This document shows positions 11,072 to 20,745 of a stretch of 64,000 nt of DNA, one piece after another. The stretch lies in contig NTMA01000064.1 in the NCBI GenBank assembly GCA_002917075.1, positions 1 through 64,000 of the forward strand. Reading direction: 5' to 3'. The translations under genes were made by a program, and so were the position numbers. Position 1 is the stretch's first letter; each line of letters starts with the position of its first letter. A model generated the notes under the pieces. The model ran no database searches. It was given only the letters and a program-made list of their open reading frames with translations, and was not told where the DNA came from. This DNA comes from Hawksworthiomyces lignivorus. Lineage: Eukaryota > Ascomycota > Sordariomycetes > Ophiostomatales > Ophiostomataceae.

Positions 11072-12760
11072 ATGGATTCACCGAACAAGATAAATGAAAA
11101 AGACATAGTTCCCACCAAGGCCGAGGCTAACTCCGTCCATGCTGAGTCTTCAGTGGCCGTCCACTTCCTCCATGAGATTGAAGCGGAGCCAGAGGACCTG
11201 GGCGCCGCCCGGCGACTGCGGTGGAAGATCGATATGCGCCTGCTTCCGGTCCTCTGTCTGACTTATGCCCTGCAGTCTATCGACAAGACAACACTCGGCT
11301 ATGCTGCCGTCTTTGGTGTTCAAGCGGACTTGCACATGACTGGTTCCGAATATTCGTGGACAGGAGCCATCTTCTACCTGGGCTATCTCATCTGGGAGTT
11401 TCCAACGAATCTGCTGCTGCAGAAGCTGCCAATCAACTACTTCATGGCAGCGACTGTCGTCCTCTGGGGTTCCGTCCTGATGTGCCATGCGGCTCCAGTT
11501 AATTTTTCTGGCCTTGCTGCTGTTCGCACGCTCCTTGGTGTTTTTGAGGCTTCTATCAACCCGGGAACCATGCTGCTGTTCACCATGTACTACGCCCGCC
11601 ACGAGCAGCCACTGCGCATGGGCATCTGGATCGGCTCTGCTGGCGTGGGCTACATTATTGCGGGCATTGCCAGCTTTGGTCTCGGTCATGTGCATTCGTC
11701 TATTGCAAGCTGGAGGCTCCTTTTTCTGTTCTGGGGAGCCATTACCACGGCATGGGGCTTCGTGCTGCTATTCGTGCTACCGGGTTCGCCACTCAGCACG
11801 AAGCTTCTCACGGAGCACGAGCGAGCTATGGTCATAGGTCGCATCAAGGGCAACGGTACTGGTATTGAAAATAAACACTTCAAGTGGTCCCAGTTCCGCG
11901 AAGCTATGATCGATCTCAAGACTTGGCTTCTGTTTCTCTTCGCCGTGACGAGTAACTCGCCCAACGGCGGCTTGACATCTGTACGTATTTCTGTAGCCAG
12001 AATGAACAGTCACAACTCAGCACTGGCTAACAGTGATTTCTTTTCTAGTTCCAAGGATTGATTATCAAAGGCATGGGATTTACCACGCTACAGACAACAC
12101 TTATTCAGATGCCTTCAGGCGCAGTGCAAGCGGTATTGTGCCCATTAGCCTGGTGAGACTCACCTGTTGTTATCTTTTCTGATTTTTACTTTCTCATATT
12201 AACCTACGTTAGTTACTTTGCTTCTCGATACCCGAACTCGCGTCTCTTGATCATGCTTCTCTGCTTGATTCCGTTCCTTGTCGGTATTATTGGCCTATGG
12301 CTTATTGATGAATCGAAGCCCTACGGCCGTCTCGTGTGCCTTTGGATCTCCTTCGCCTATACTGCCACATGGACATTATCCATGTCTGTAGCAACGGCCA
12401 ACACAGCAGGCCACACCAAAAAGATCACCACCAATGCCGTACTTCTGATCGGATACTGTCTAGGCAATTTTGTGGGACCATTCTTCTTTAAGGCGTATCA
12501 AGCCCCGGTTTATTCGCTTGGCGTGGGCATGATGTTCTTCTGCGTCGGTGTCCAAGTCTTCGCTTTGGTCGGTATTTGGGTGCTGCTCTGGTATCGTAAC
12601 CGTTCACGCAAGGCGTTCCATACTGAGGCCCAGACGCAGGAAGCGTATGAGAAAGGCCTCCTTGATGAAACTGACTGGCAGAACAAATACTTCCAGGTGT
12701 GTGAATTCCCAACATAGTTCATCGTGATTCCCTACTAACTCTTTGTAGTACGTATATTAA
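11072..12760 (+). CDS. MFS transporter, Dal5/allantoate permease family
   Basis: Four exons (11072-11980, 12049-12152, 12213-12696, 12749-12760) give 502 aa. The last exon is only 12 bp (TAC GTA TAT TAA) behind a clear CTAAC..TTGTAG signal and gives the C-terminal YFQYVY. The protein has about 12 hydrophobic segments and typical anion:cation symporter blocks: RLRWKIDMRLLPVLCLTYAL, QSIDKTTLGYAAVFG, YLGYLIWEFPTNLLLQKLP, GVFEASINPG and ANTAGHTKKITTNA. Family members import allantoate, ureidosuccinate, nicotinate-like acids and, for yeast Dal5, dipeptides. Its position beside an M19 dipeptidase favours a dipeptide or related amide substrate. That is inference and the substrate is not shown by sequence. 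Confidence 0.85.
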
Positions 12761-13612
12761 ATCTACACTTGATGAGATGGCCAGCAAAGGGCCATCTGCT
12801 CTGGGGTTATTTGCGCTTCAGCACTCTTCATATCGGAAGAACTTGCGAGTTTTAGCAGATTTCTACATTATCCCAGATAAATTATCTTTCTTATTCGTCC
12901 AATTATGTCTTTACATATTAAAATTATTACCACATCGGTATTTATGCTTGTCGTGTAATTGGTTTACTATACAACATTCCCAGTGTTGCCCTTCTTTTCT
13001 TTCACAACGTAATATATGTGTGAAAATTTCCTTTCCTTAGGCGAATCTAAGCCTAACAAGGCTCTGCGCCGCACCTCTGAAATAGCCTGGAAAGACAGCG
13101 TCTCTAATCTTATGCCATTCTCAAAAGAATGGAAAGCAAAGTGGAAATAAGAAAGAATAAAAAATATTTGGAAAAAAAAAAAAAAAAGACAAAAACCCAA
13201 AAACGTACAGCAGCGGGTATTCGCTGGTCGTCACCGACCCAACTACTAATCCGCCGATTACTGGTTTAACTAGGGGAGAGCGGACGGGATCCCGTGCTTT
13301 CCAGTATCTATGGCCGTACGTAGCATGTAGAACGTGCACATATCCTTATATGGGCTGTATAGACAGCTCAAGAGCGAGGACACACAGAAAGAAGATTTAC
13401 TGTATGGAGCCAAATTGCATGGGCGACGTAATTGAACTAGGTAGTAAGATTTGCGGGCCTCTTAGAATTGTTTGCTGTTGTCTTCATGAACACAATAAGA
13501 TATGCCAAAGAATATCCGCATACTTTGAAAAAGTTTTAGTAAAATTCGAAGTGAGTTTAATTCTTGGCGTGAGGAGGTAACAATTCTATCTGCTGATACG
13601 CGGAACTACCTA
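12761..13612. other. AT-rich intergenic DNA
   Basis: No gene was seen. It includes the carrier's 3' flank and a run of about 16 A near 13171-13187. From about 13560 it becomes the DGD promoter. Confidence 0.45.
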
Positions 13613-13630
13613 TCTTTTTCGCGGAAAAGA
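13613..13630. promoter_or_regulatory. 18-bp near-palindrome, site 3 (DGD promoter, variant core)
   Basis: TCTTTTTCGCGGAAAAGA is self-complementary except for one pair, and its core TCGCGG differs by one base from CCGCGG. It lies about 240 bp upstream of the decarboxylase start and 6 bp before site 4. The arms differ from sites 1 and 2 at the outer bases. Confidence 0.45.
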
Positions 13631-13636
13631 TAAGCC

Positions 13637-13654
13637 AGTTCGCCGCGGGAAAGA
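13637..13654. promoter_or_regulatory. 18-bp site 4 (DGD promoter)
   Basis: AGTTCGCCGCGGGAAAGA keeps the CCGCGG core, the AGTT left arm and the AAA of the right arm of sites 1 and 2. A further bare CCGCGG lies at 13668-13673. The cluster sits about 215 bp upstream of the decarboxylase start. Confidence 0.6.
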
Positions 13655-13868
13655 GTCGCCTGGGTCCCCGCGGCCAACAACCTTTCCGCGCGCCGTGAAG
13701 ATAAACCGACTTGCCAAAGCATCTGTGCCTGATAGATGCCGTAGCTTAAATGGAAAAGTCATATGTGTATGTGCTATCTATGTATTTATTCAGCCTCTGC
13801 TCTTATCGTAAAGAATTCTGTATCAACTGGTACAAGCATTATCTCACAACGCCGTGACAACCGACGCC

Positions 13869-15221
13869 ATGGCAGCTAGAACGGAAGAAGATGCAGCATT
13901 CTTTGCTAGGGCCAGCGAATATCTCATGTCGACTGGTGTTCCTCCATGTCCGGCAATAATTACCAAGGCACAGGGCACACGGCTCTTTGACAGTCAGGGC
14001 CGCAGCATTCTCGACTTCACTTCGGGCCAGATGAGCTCGCTGTTGGGCCACTCGCACCCAGAGATTGTCGAAGTGGTGCGCCAGTATGTCGGAGAGCTGG
14101 ACCATCTATTGAGCAATATGGTCACACGGCCTGTTGTCGATCTGGCTGAGCGGCTCGCACGCCTGCTGCCCGCGCCACTGAAGAAATCATTTTTCCTCAG
14201 CACCGGCTCCGAGACAACAGAAGCCGCCATCAAAATGGCTAAGATATACACGGGAAAGTTTGAGATCGTCGCTTTTTCTGCGAGCTACCACGGTCTGACG
14301 CAAGGCGCCGGCGCGGCTACCTACTCCGCCGGTCGCAAGAACGGCGGACCAACGATGCCGGGCCAGCTGGCGTTTCCTGCGCCCTATGCATACCGCTCCG
14401 TGTTCCGCAAGGCCGATGGCTCGTACGACTGGGAGACGGAAATGGCGTACGGATGGGCCATGATCGACCGGCAGAGCGTCGGCTCGCTGGCCGCCTTCAT
14501 CCTGGAGCCCATCCTCTCGACCGGCGGCATCCTGGACCTGCCTGACGGCTACCTGCGGCGCCTCAGCGAAGAGTGTAAGAAGCGCGGCATGCTCCTGATC
14601 CTCGATGAGGCCCAGACGGGCGTGGGCCGCACCGGCAAGATGTGGGCGTTTGAGCACGAGGGGGTCGTGCCGGACATCCTGGCTCTGTCCAAGACGCTTG
14701 GCTGCGGCCTGCCCCTGGCGTCGGTGAGCACGACGGCGGAGATCGACCGCGGCTGCCGCGCTGCCGGCTTCTTGTGGCTCACGACCCACCTCAACGATCC
14801 GCTGGCGGCGGCCGTCGGCAACAAGGTGCTCGAGATTGTCGAGCGGGACAATATTTGCCAGAAGGCCACCGAGCGGGGGGAGCAGCTGCGGGCAGGCCTT
14901 TTGAAGCTTCAGAAGAAGCATTGGTGCATTGGTGATGTGCGCGGCCGTGGCCTGCTTCAGGGCATCGAGATCATTGCAGACAGGGCCACGAAAGCGCCCG
15001 GATCGACCCTTGGCCAAGCGGTCTCCGATCGTGCTTTGGTCTGCGGTTTGTCCTGCAATATTGTAAACCTTCCTGGCATGGGTGGCGTCTTTCGTATTGC
15101 CCCACCAGTGTCCGTATCTGCCGAGGAGATTGAAGAGGGCCTGAGTATTCTAGATGACGCATTCAGCTATGTTCTTGAATCATGGGAGAAAGACTCAGGC
15201 ATTGATGTTAACGTTAGGTAA
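13869..15221 (+). CDS. 2,2-dialkylglycine decarboxylase-like class III PLP enzyme
   Basis: Single exon, 450 aa from ATG13869 (MAARTEEDAAFF). The family resemblance to bacterial 2,2-dialkylglycine decarboxylase is strong along the whole length: ILDFTSGQMSS (Gln54, cf. bacterial Gln52), LDHLLSNMVTRPVVDLA, LSTGSETTEAAIKMAK, ATYSAGRK, FILEPILSTGGILDLPDGY, LLILDEAQTGVGRTG (Asp246), ALSKTLG (PLP Lys275, cf. Lys272), NIVNLPGMGGVFRIAPP (Arg, cf. Arg406). The bacterial enzyme decarboxylates dialkyl amino acids such as 2-aminoisobutyrate (Aib) or isovaline to a ketone and CO2, then transaminates pyruvate to alanine. The HGMT-region Trp of the bacterial active site is Tyr here (SYHGLT) and the nearby Met is Leu, so preference could differ. 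An ordinary omega-transaminase activity is the main alternative. The promoter carries two palindromic sites shared with the neighbouring block. Confidence 0.85.
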   Translation: MAARTEEDAAFFARASEYLMSTGVPPCPAIITKAQGTRLFDSQGRSILDFTSGQMSSLLGHSHPEIVEVVRQYVGELDHLLSNMVTRPVVDLAERLARLLPAPLKKSFFLSTGSETTEAAIKMAKIYTGKFEIVAFSASYHGLTQGAGAATYSAGRKNGGPTMPGQLAFPAPYAYRSVFRKADGSYDWETEMAYGWAMIDRQSVGSLAAFILEPILSTGGILDLPDGYLRRLSEECKKRGMLLILDEAQTGVGRTGKMWAFEHEGVVPDILALSKTLGCGLPLASVSTTAEIDRGCRAAGFLWLTTHLNDPLAAAVGNKVLEIVERDNICQKATERGEQLRAGLLKLQKKHWCIGDVRGRGLLQGIEIIADRATKAPGSTLGQAVSDRALVCGLSCNIVNLPGMGGVFRIAPPVSVSAEEIEEGLSILDDAFSYVLESWEKDSGIDVNVR

Positions 15222-16155
15222 CTAGGATTTGTATTTCGATAGAACTAGAGATATAATTTTTTTATTTTTATTTACGACGAAAGTTCTGAGAGGTCTTGGA
15301 GGTACCACAGGTATATATTTTACATTCACGCCTTTTAGGGTGGAGGGTACGTCTATGTCTTGTTGTTTCCGTCAAGAGATTCAGTATGAATTTCATCAAC
15401 TCAATAACTCAGGTATATTAGACTATTGAAACCAGAGCAAATAAGAGAACATCTTCGTATAATTCCTCTTGAAAGTACTTAATGTGGTTTTGCAACAAAA
15501 CAAAAAAGGTCACGAGTTAAGTTTGTTCAATGTCAGAGAATATAGACGAGGTCTAGGAGTGCCGAATATGGTTTAGCATTCCATACCATATCATACATTT
15601 CTTATGTAATTCCATATCTTTGGTATGAAAAACCAGCCTGATTCCAAATTTCTCTGCCTTTCTGAGATTTGAAATGAATTTGGAATCATCTACGACCACT
15701 GCACACGTACTATTATTACACTGCCGCTATTTCGGGAGGCCCATAGCTGTTGATGTGGGTCCAAAGCTACCACCACATCCAATTAGTGTTCAGCAACCGT
15801 TCTAGGGAGAGCCAACTAGTTGAAAGCAAATTGAATCAACTATAATAGATGACGACCAGTCTCATTAGTTACTATTTGGAATAAAACCCGAGAAGAATGG
15901 CGAAGGACATCTTGAAGGAGGCAGTGCTATACATGGCACAAAGTATTACACACTGGCTACTGCGCAAATCAGTGCAGTGTCTCTAGGCAGTTTTACCAGA
16001 TGATATAAAAACTTCTGCAACCGATAATTTTATTTTTCTTGTTCAGCAGTAGTACAGCAAGAAATGTTTGAATATCCGGATTGTTTTCCTAGTTTACCTA
16101 ACTCCTAACTTGATGTAAGTCCACTCCCGTCTCCACGAGATACAGCGCATCCAAT
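15222..16155. other. AT-rich intergenic DNA
   Basis: No gene was seen. Short imperfect inverted repeats around TATGGTAT/ATACCATA-like words occur near 15570-15630, without the structure of a known element. Confidence 0.4.
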
Positions 16156-16907
16156 ATGGGGTCTCCCAAGCCGTCAAGCTTCCAAAAGGAATGCGACAAG
16201 GCAGCTCGGATCTTGAAAAGTTTCGTTTGTACGTACTATTCTGTTTTCAAGTAGTCTATTTCTTGTCCTCTAAATAGTTGGTGCGGACTATAGATAAAGG
16301 CAAGATACCTGCTCAAGTTATCGCAAATGCAAAGGGCCTAGCAGTTTTCACAGGCTTCCGGGCCGGCATGTACTTCGCGGGTTCTGGAGGCTCGGGTATC
16401 GTCCTTGCGCGTCTTCCGGATGGGACCTGGTCGCCCCCGTCTGCCTTCTCTGTACGATCCGGTAGCTTCGGTCTCGTATATGGTGTGGATGTATACGACT
16501 GTGTCTGCGTGCTGAACACGCAAGCCGCTGTCGACGGCTACACAAAACCAGAAATGTCTTTTGGTGGTGCGGCCACTCTCGCAGCTGGGCCTATTGGCGG
16601 CACAGCAGAAATTAAGGATGTCAAGCCAGTCTTGACATACACCAAATCACGGGGACTCTACGGCGGCTTGACACTGGACGGTACTGTTATCAAAGAAAAA
16701 CCCGATACCAACGCCGAGTTCTACGGATGCAAACTCACCAGCGCGCAAATCTTAAATGGCGAGATTCCAGCTCAGGATAGAGCGAGCAAGTGGCCCGCAG
16801 GCGCGAAGCAGCTTACTGAGGTCCTCAAAATGGCCGAAGGCAAAGGCGCCGATGCCAAAGTACTCCAAGAGATTAACACCGAATCGACGCCTAGCGATTT
16901 AGCGTAG
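16156..16907 (+). CDS. SYLF-domain (Ysc84-like) protein
   Basis: Two exons (16156-16224, 16278-16907) give 232 aa. The first exon supplies the conserved N-terminal helix (ECDKAARILKSF). The second carries the SYLF core: IPAQVIANAKGLAVFTGFRAG, GSGIVLARLPDGTWSPPSAF, NTQAAVDGY, SFGGAATLAAGPIGG, and YTKSRGLYGGLTLDGTVI. SYLF (DUF500) domains bind phosphoinositides and, in yeast Ysc84/Lsb3, actin at endocytic sites. No SH3 domain follows, so this is the short stand-alone form. The donor (GTTTGT) is weak but it is the only phase-0 choice that keeps the frame; the acceptor is TAAATAG. Confidence 0.8.
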
Positions 16908-17200
16908 CAATGTGCATGGAACTCTCTGTGCTTGGAGGTGACTGTGAATGGGGCAGGGGGAGGAACTAATGGCATGACGGAGCTTATAGAATGGACGTGG
17001 CAGCTTAATATAAAACACGAATCTTTTACAACTGATGCAAATATCCAGGGGAAATAGTTCGGTCTACTACATGATGGAATTGCGCTGTCTGGTATTATTG
17101 TGATACTGGCCAAAGTCCCGGCGTGGTATGAATTGCAGACCGCTCAGCCTTTGATTCATCCAGATCATCGCTAGAATAGAGAGCCCGGTATTTTCATCCA

Positions 17201-20200
17201 CTATTCGTCGACTTCCATTGCACTCTCTGAATCGTCCTCTTCAAGCTCGTTAAAGTCCCGTTGACTGCTGCCATTTTCGAGATATATTCTTTTGTTCTGC
17301 ATCATCATCTCCATTCTTTTCTGATCGCCTTCGACCCAGCCTCCAAGCCCGTCCATCAGAATGTCGGCAACTGCATAGTGGCCTTCCGTCATTGCATACG
17401 CAACAGAGCGGATGTACTGTATGCGCTTCCGACCGCTTATATCAACTCCTTCTTTTAGCAGCAACCGCACCATATCAAGCTTGCCATGCTCTGCGGCCCC
17501 TTCCAGAGCAGTGCGGCCGTTGGAATCAGCCCCTGGCGCATTGACATCAGCCTTTTTGGAGATGAGTAGTTCTGCAAACTCCAAGTCTCCTCGAATGGCA
17601 GCATATTGCAAAGTAGTTGCTCCTTCAAGCCATGGTGCTCTATGATTCTGGGGACCCGCATTAACATCGGCACCTACATCTAGTAGAAGGCGAGCGATTT
17701 CGGTTTTATTATAGTTCATAATTCACTGTAGCAATGTCATATTTTGTTTATTCCTCGTTGATTTAACCTCTAGATCAATATAAATCCCTTCACTGAGGCA
17801 TTTTTGAACCAGTTCGCAATTGTCACACTCGATCGTTCTTTTCACGATGTATTCTACGCAGCACTGACGAAGGGTAGATAGTGGAAATTTTGACCAGATC
17901 GTTTCACAGTACTAAATAGCCGACTTGCGATAGTTATTGTCTTTACCAGAGACTCTAATAATCATTTCCCAGTCAAAGTGATCGGACGTGTAACCACGAA
18001 TAAGTAATGTTTCCAAAACCCAAGGTTCCAAAGTAAATGCGTTGGTTAGAGGAGAACGACAGTTTGGCCCATACGAGTCGGACGGGTTGAAATTTTGGCC
18101 TAACAAAGTCCGAATCATAGAGTAGTTCTTGGATCTTAAAATTTCGTACAAAGCCTCAGTTTCAAATTCATCAACAGTTCCCCGAGAACGGTACTGTACG
18201 AAAAGTTGTACTATAGAACACTTGTTTTCTCCTTTAACAAAATTCACCACGTCAAAAAGAGCCTCGGAATGGTATCTTCCCCCGACGGAGAAATACTGAC
18301 AGACTACAGCCTGGTTGTCTGTTTTCACCGCGGTTGAGAGAACATCGTTTGCCTCGTCTTCTCTCTCGTTAAATCTCGGCGTGAGGATGTTTGCACCTAT
18401 GGAAAGAAGTTTGACAGCTAGTTCGCTATCATTATTTAAAATCGCGTCTACTAATTCACCGTCCATTAAGGTTGCTCCCTTATCACCAAAAGTTGAAATA
18501 CATCGTAGTGTTGTCCTTCAATGACAAATTGTAAGAGGGTTCTCCATGTTTGATACAATGGTCCATCCTACTGTTTGTTAAGGTCTACGTCCTTCTGGAT
18601 AAAGAGTTCCACAAATTTTTGGTTACCGAAACCAACTGTTAGATGAAGGACTTTAATCTTTTTCGTAAAACGACGCTCGATAAATGCGTCGACAACCAGG
18701 TACATTTACGCAAATCGACCCGTCTTATCCTACGTCGATGTCGTTAGAGGCGTCAGGTCCATTTTAGATTGGGAATTGACGTTGGCACCATGACGTATAA
18801 GTTTTCGGACTATTTCAAATTGGTCAACAAGACATACGCTAACCAAGACGTCGGAGTTGCGATAGTTTCGTTTAGCCTTAATTAAACGGTCGAACATGTC
18901 CTGTTTCCCTCTTACAATAGCGAGTTGTAGTGTTGTACACGGCTACGATACCCGACCGTAATTGCTCCAACCAAACACGTCTAACGGCTTGACACACCAA
19001 CAAAATCCGTCCACGCTCGCGCCATGGTCTAATAACAAAGCAGCCAACTCGTCGTTCTCAGAAATAAGAGAAGCCATAAGTGGGGTGGACTGACAAAGTG
19101 CCTTAATGTCGACACCTCGGTCTAAAAGAAGTTTGGAAAATGCCAACGTAATATTATTGTCTTTATTCTGAGCAACGTACACTAAAGGTCGGACGATGTG
19201 GTTGAGGTCATAGTTGAAGAACAAAGAATCAATATCCACCCCGACGTTTAAGAGAACATTTGCGAGTGTCTCATTTCCATGTAATACTGTTGTTAGAAGA
19301 GTAGTGCGAGGAAATGTGAGATTGAATTCTATGCTCACTTGGACGTGATGAAGATTTTTTTGCTGTACGATAGTAAAATGACATGGTTTAAGAGGTAAAT
19401 CGTGACGTACCCCAGCATTTAGTAGGTCTCGGACAAGAGGAACATCTCCTTCTTCGACTGTAACGACAAACATAACTTCTTTGGTAGCGTATATGTCGGG
19501 TTCTTGAGACGATATTAGCTGGACTGCCCACTTGCTGTCATAACTTTTGATTGCATTGATTATTTCGACAATCATGCCGTTGCTCTTAAAACTGTCCTTG
19601 TAATTGTTCGCAAGTAGCAAGAGAAGAAGTCTCAGATACTCTTCTGTTGTTGCGCTATAGTTTCCTGAACAAGCCAACAGCCCTAGTGTATCGTTAGGGA
19701 ACTCTAACAAGGCAGGAATAGGGGTGGGAAGAGGCATTTCCATTAGCCGATAACGAGACGCTGATTTCCAGTCAAAGCTCGGATGTATTTGGATTTCATA
19801 AAAATTCGATGCAACGCTGTGTGGTAGGAACAAGGACGTAATTGCTTCCAATTCGGGAGTACGCGGATCGATCAACTCCATTGGACTGCAATACGACAGC
19901 TCCTCGATTGTCAGCTCAAAAGGCCATGGGGACCGGCCCGGCATTATTGTATCGTAGTGCCACCCTTAAGGGTCATTTGGCGGAAGAACTACTTCTACAA
20001 AGTTAATTAACGTCGGCAAGGCTCCTTTCACTAGTGTTACGTGCTTGAACATACCTGAGGAAATAGATGCCCTAGAGAGTTCATCCAATTCAGGTCCTGT
20101 TTCGAAAAGGGGAGTCGCTAAAGCTCTACTGTACGTCTCTGTCTCACAAACAGCCTCAAGGTTTCCTCACAGCGCCTCAGAGTCTCTCTGGTAGACATAC

Positions 20201-20745
20201 GTGACAGAATTCCTGCCCATATTCGGAAACTGTTGTTCTGCAGAAAAATTGTTGAAGTACAATGTGGTGAAGTTCAACATCCTGACCTAGATTCACAGTG
20301 GGGTGTTAGTCCGTAATATTAACTACGATGACGATGGAGACTATAAGGCAATACCTAACACACTTGGCGAGCTATATTCTTCGTTCAAACATTTCGACAG
20401 AAGTCCTTGGTCATGGATGACAATCTGAAATCCAGGTGGAGTTTTGGGTGACGAACCTAGTAGACAGATTAAGGTCAGTATATTTTTGTCGTCAGGAGTT
20501 CCAACAGAGATCAGAATTTTTAATATACCCTGATTGAATTTCGCCTCGTCAAGTTGTGACAAGTGGAATCTCTCTCTGACAACATTTTCCGTCAGAAGCT
20601 TGCCGTGGGCAAACACTTCGACCTTCTTGCCATCCTTTTTGGCCTTGTTGACCATGTAGCCGACTATTGCACAGTCGTTCTTCGTAACACCCTTCAGATA
20701 TTTTGAGCCGCGCCGGCCATTGCCGTTTTCTAACACAATTAGCAT
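17201..20745 (-). pseudogene. Degenerate giant ankyrin-repeat gene
   Basis: Ankyrin-like sequence runs the length of the minus strand but is broken repeatedly. The 5' part (20745 down) reads KGVTKNDCAIVGYMVNKAKK and KLLTENVVRERF, resembling the N-terminal region of large fungal ankyrin proteins. Further on come SPWPFELTIEELSY, LLDRGVDIKAL, VRKLIRHGANVNSQSKMD, KLLSIGANILTPRFNERE, LLDVGADVN and LLISKKADVNAPGADSNGRT. In-frame stops include positions about 17720, 17912, 18569, 18703, 18727, 18943 and one about 24 bases before 19944. There is also a frame change near 18465. Family sequence reads straight through most stops, so they are mutations and not introns. One (at 17912) sits where CAG or TGG is expected. 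The AT-rich composition and transition-type stops suggest RIP. Without the breaks it would encode roughly 1100-1200 residues. Confidence 0.82.
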
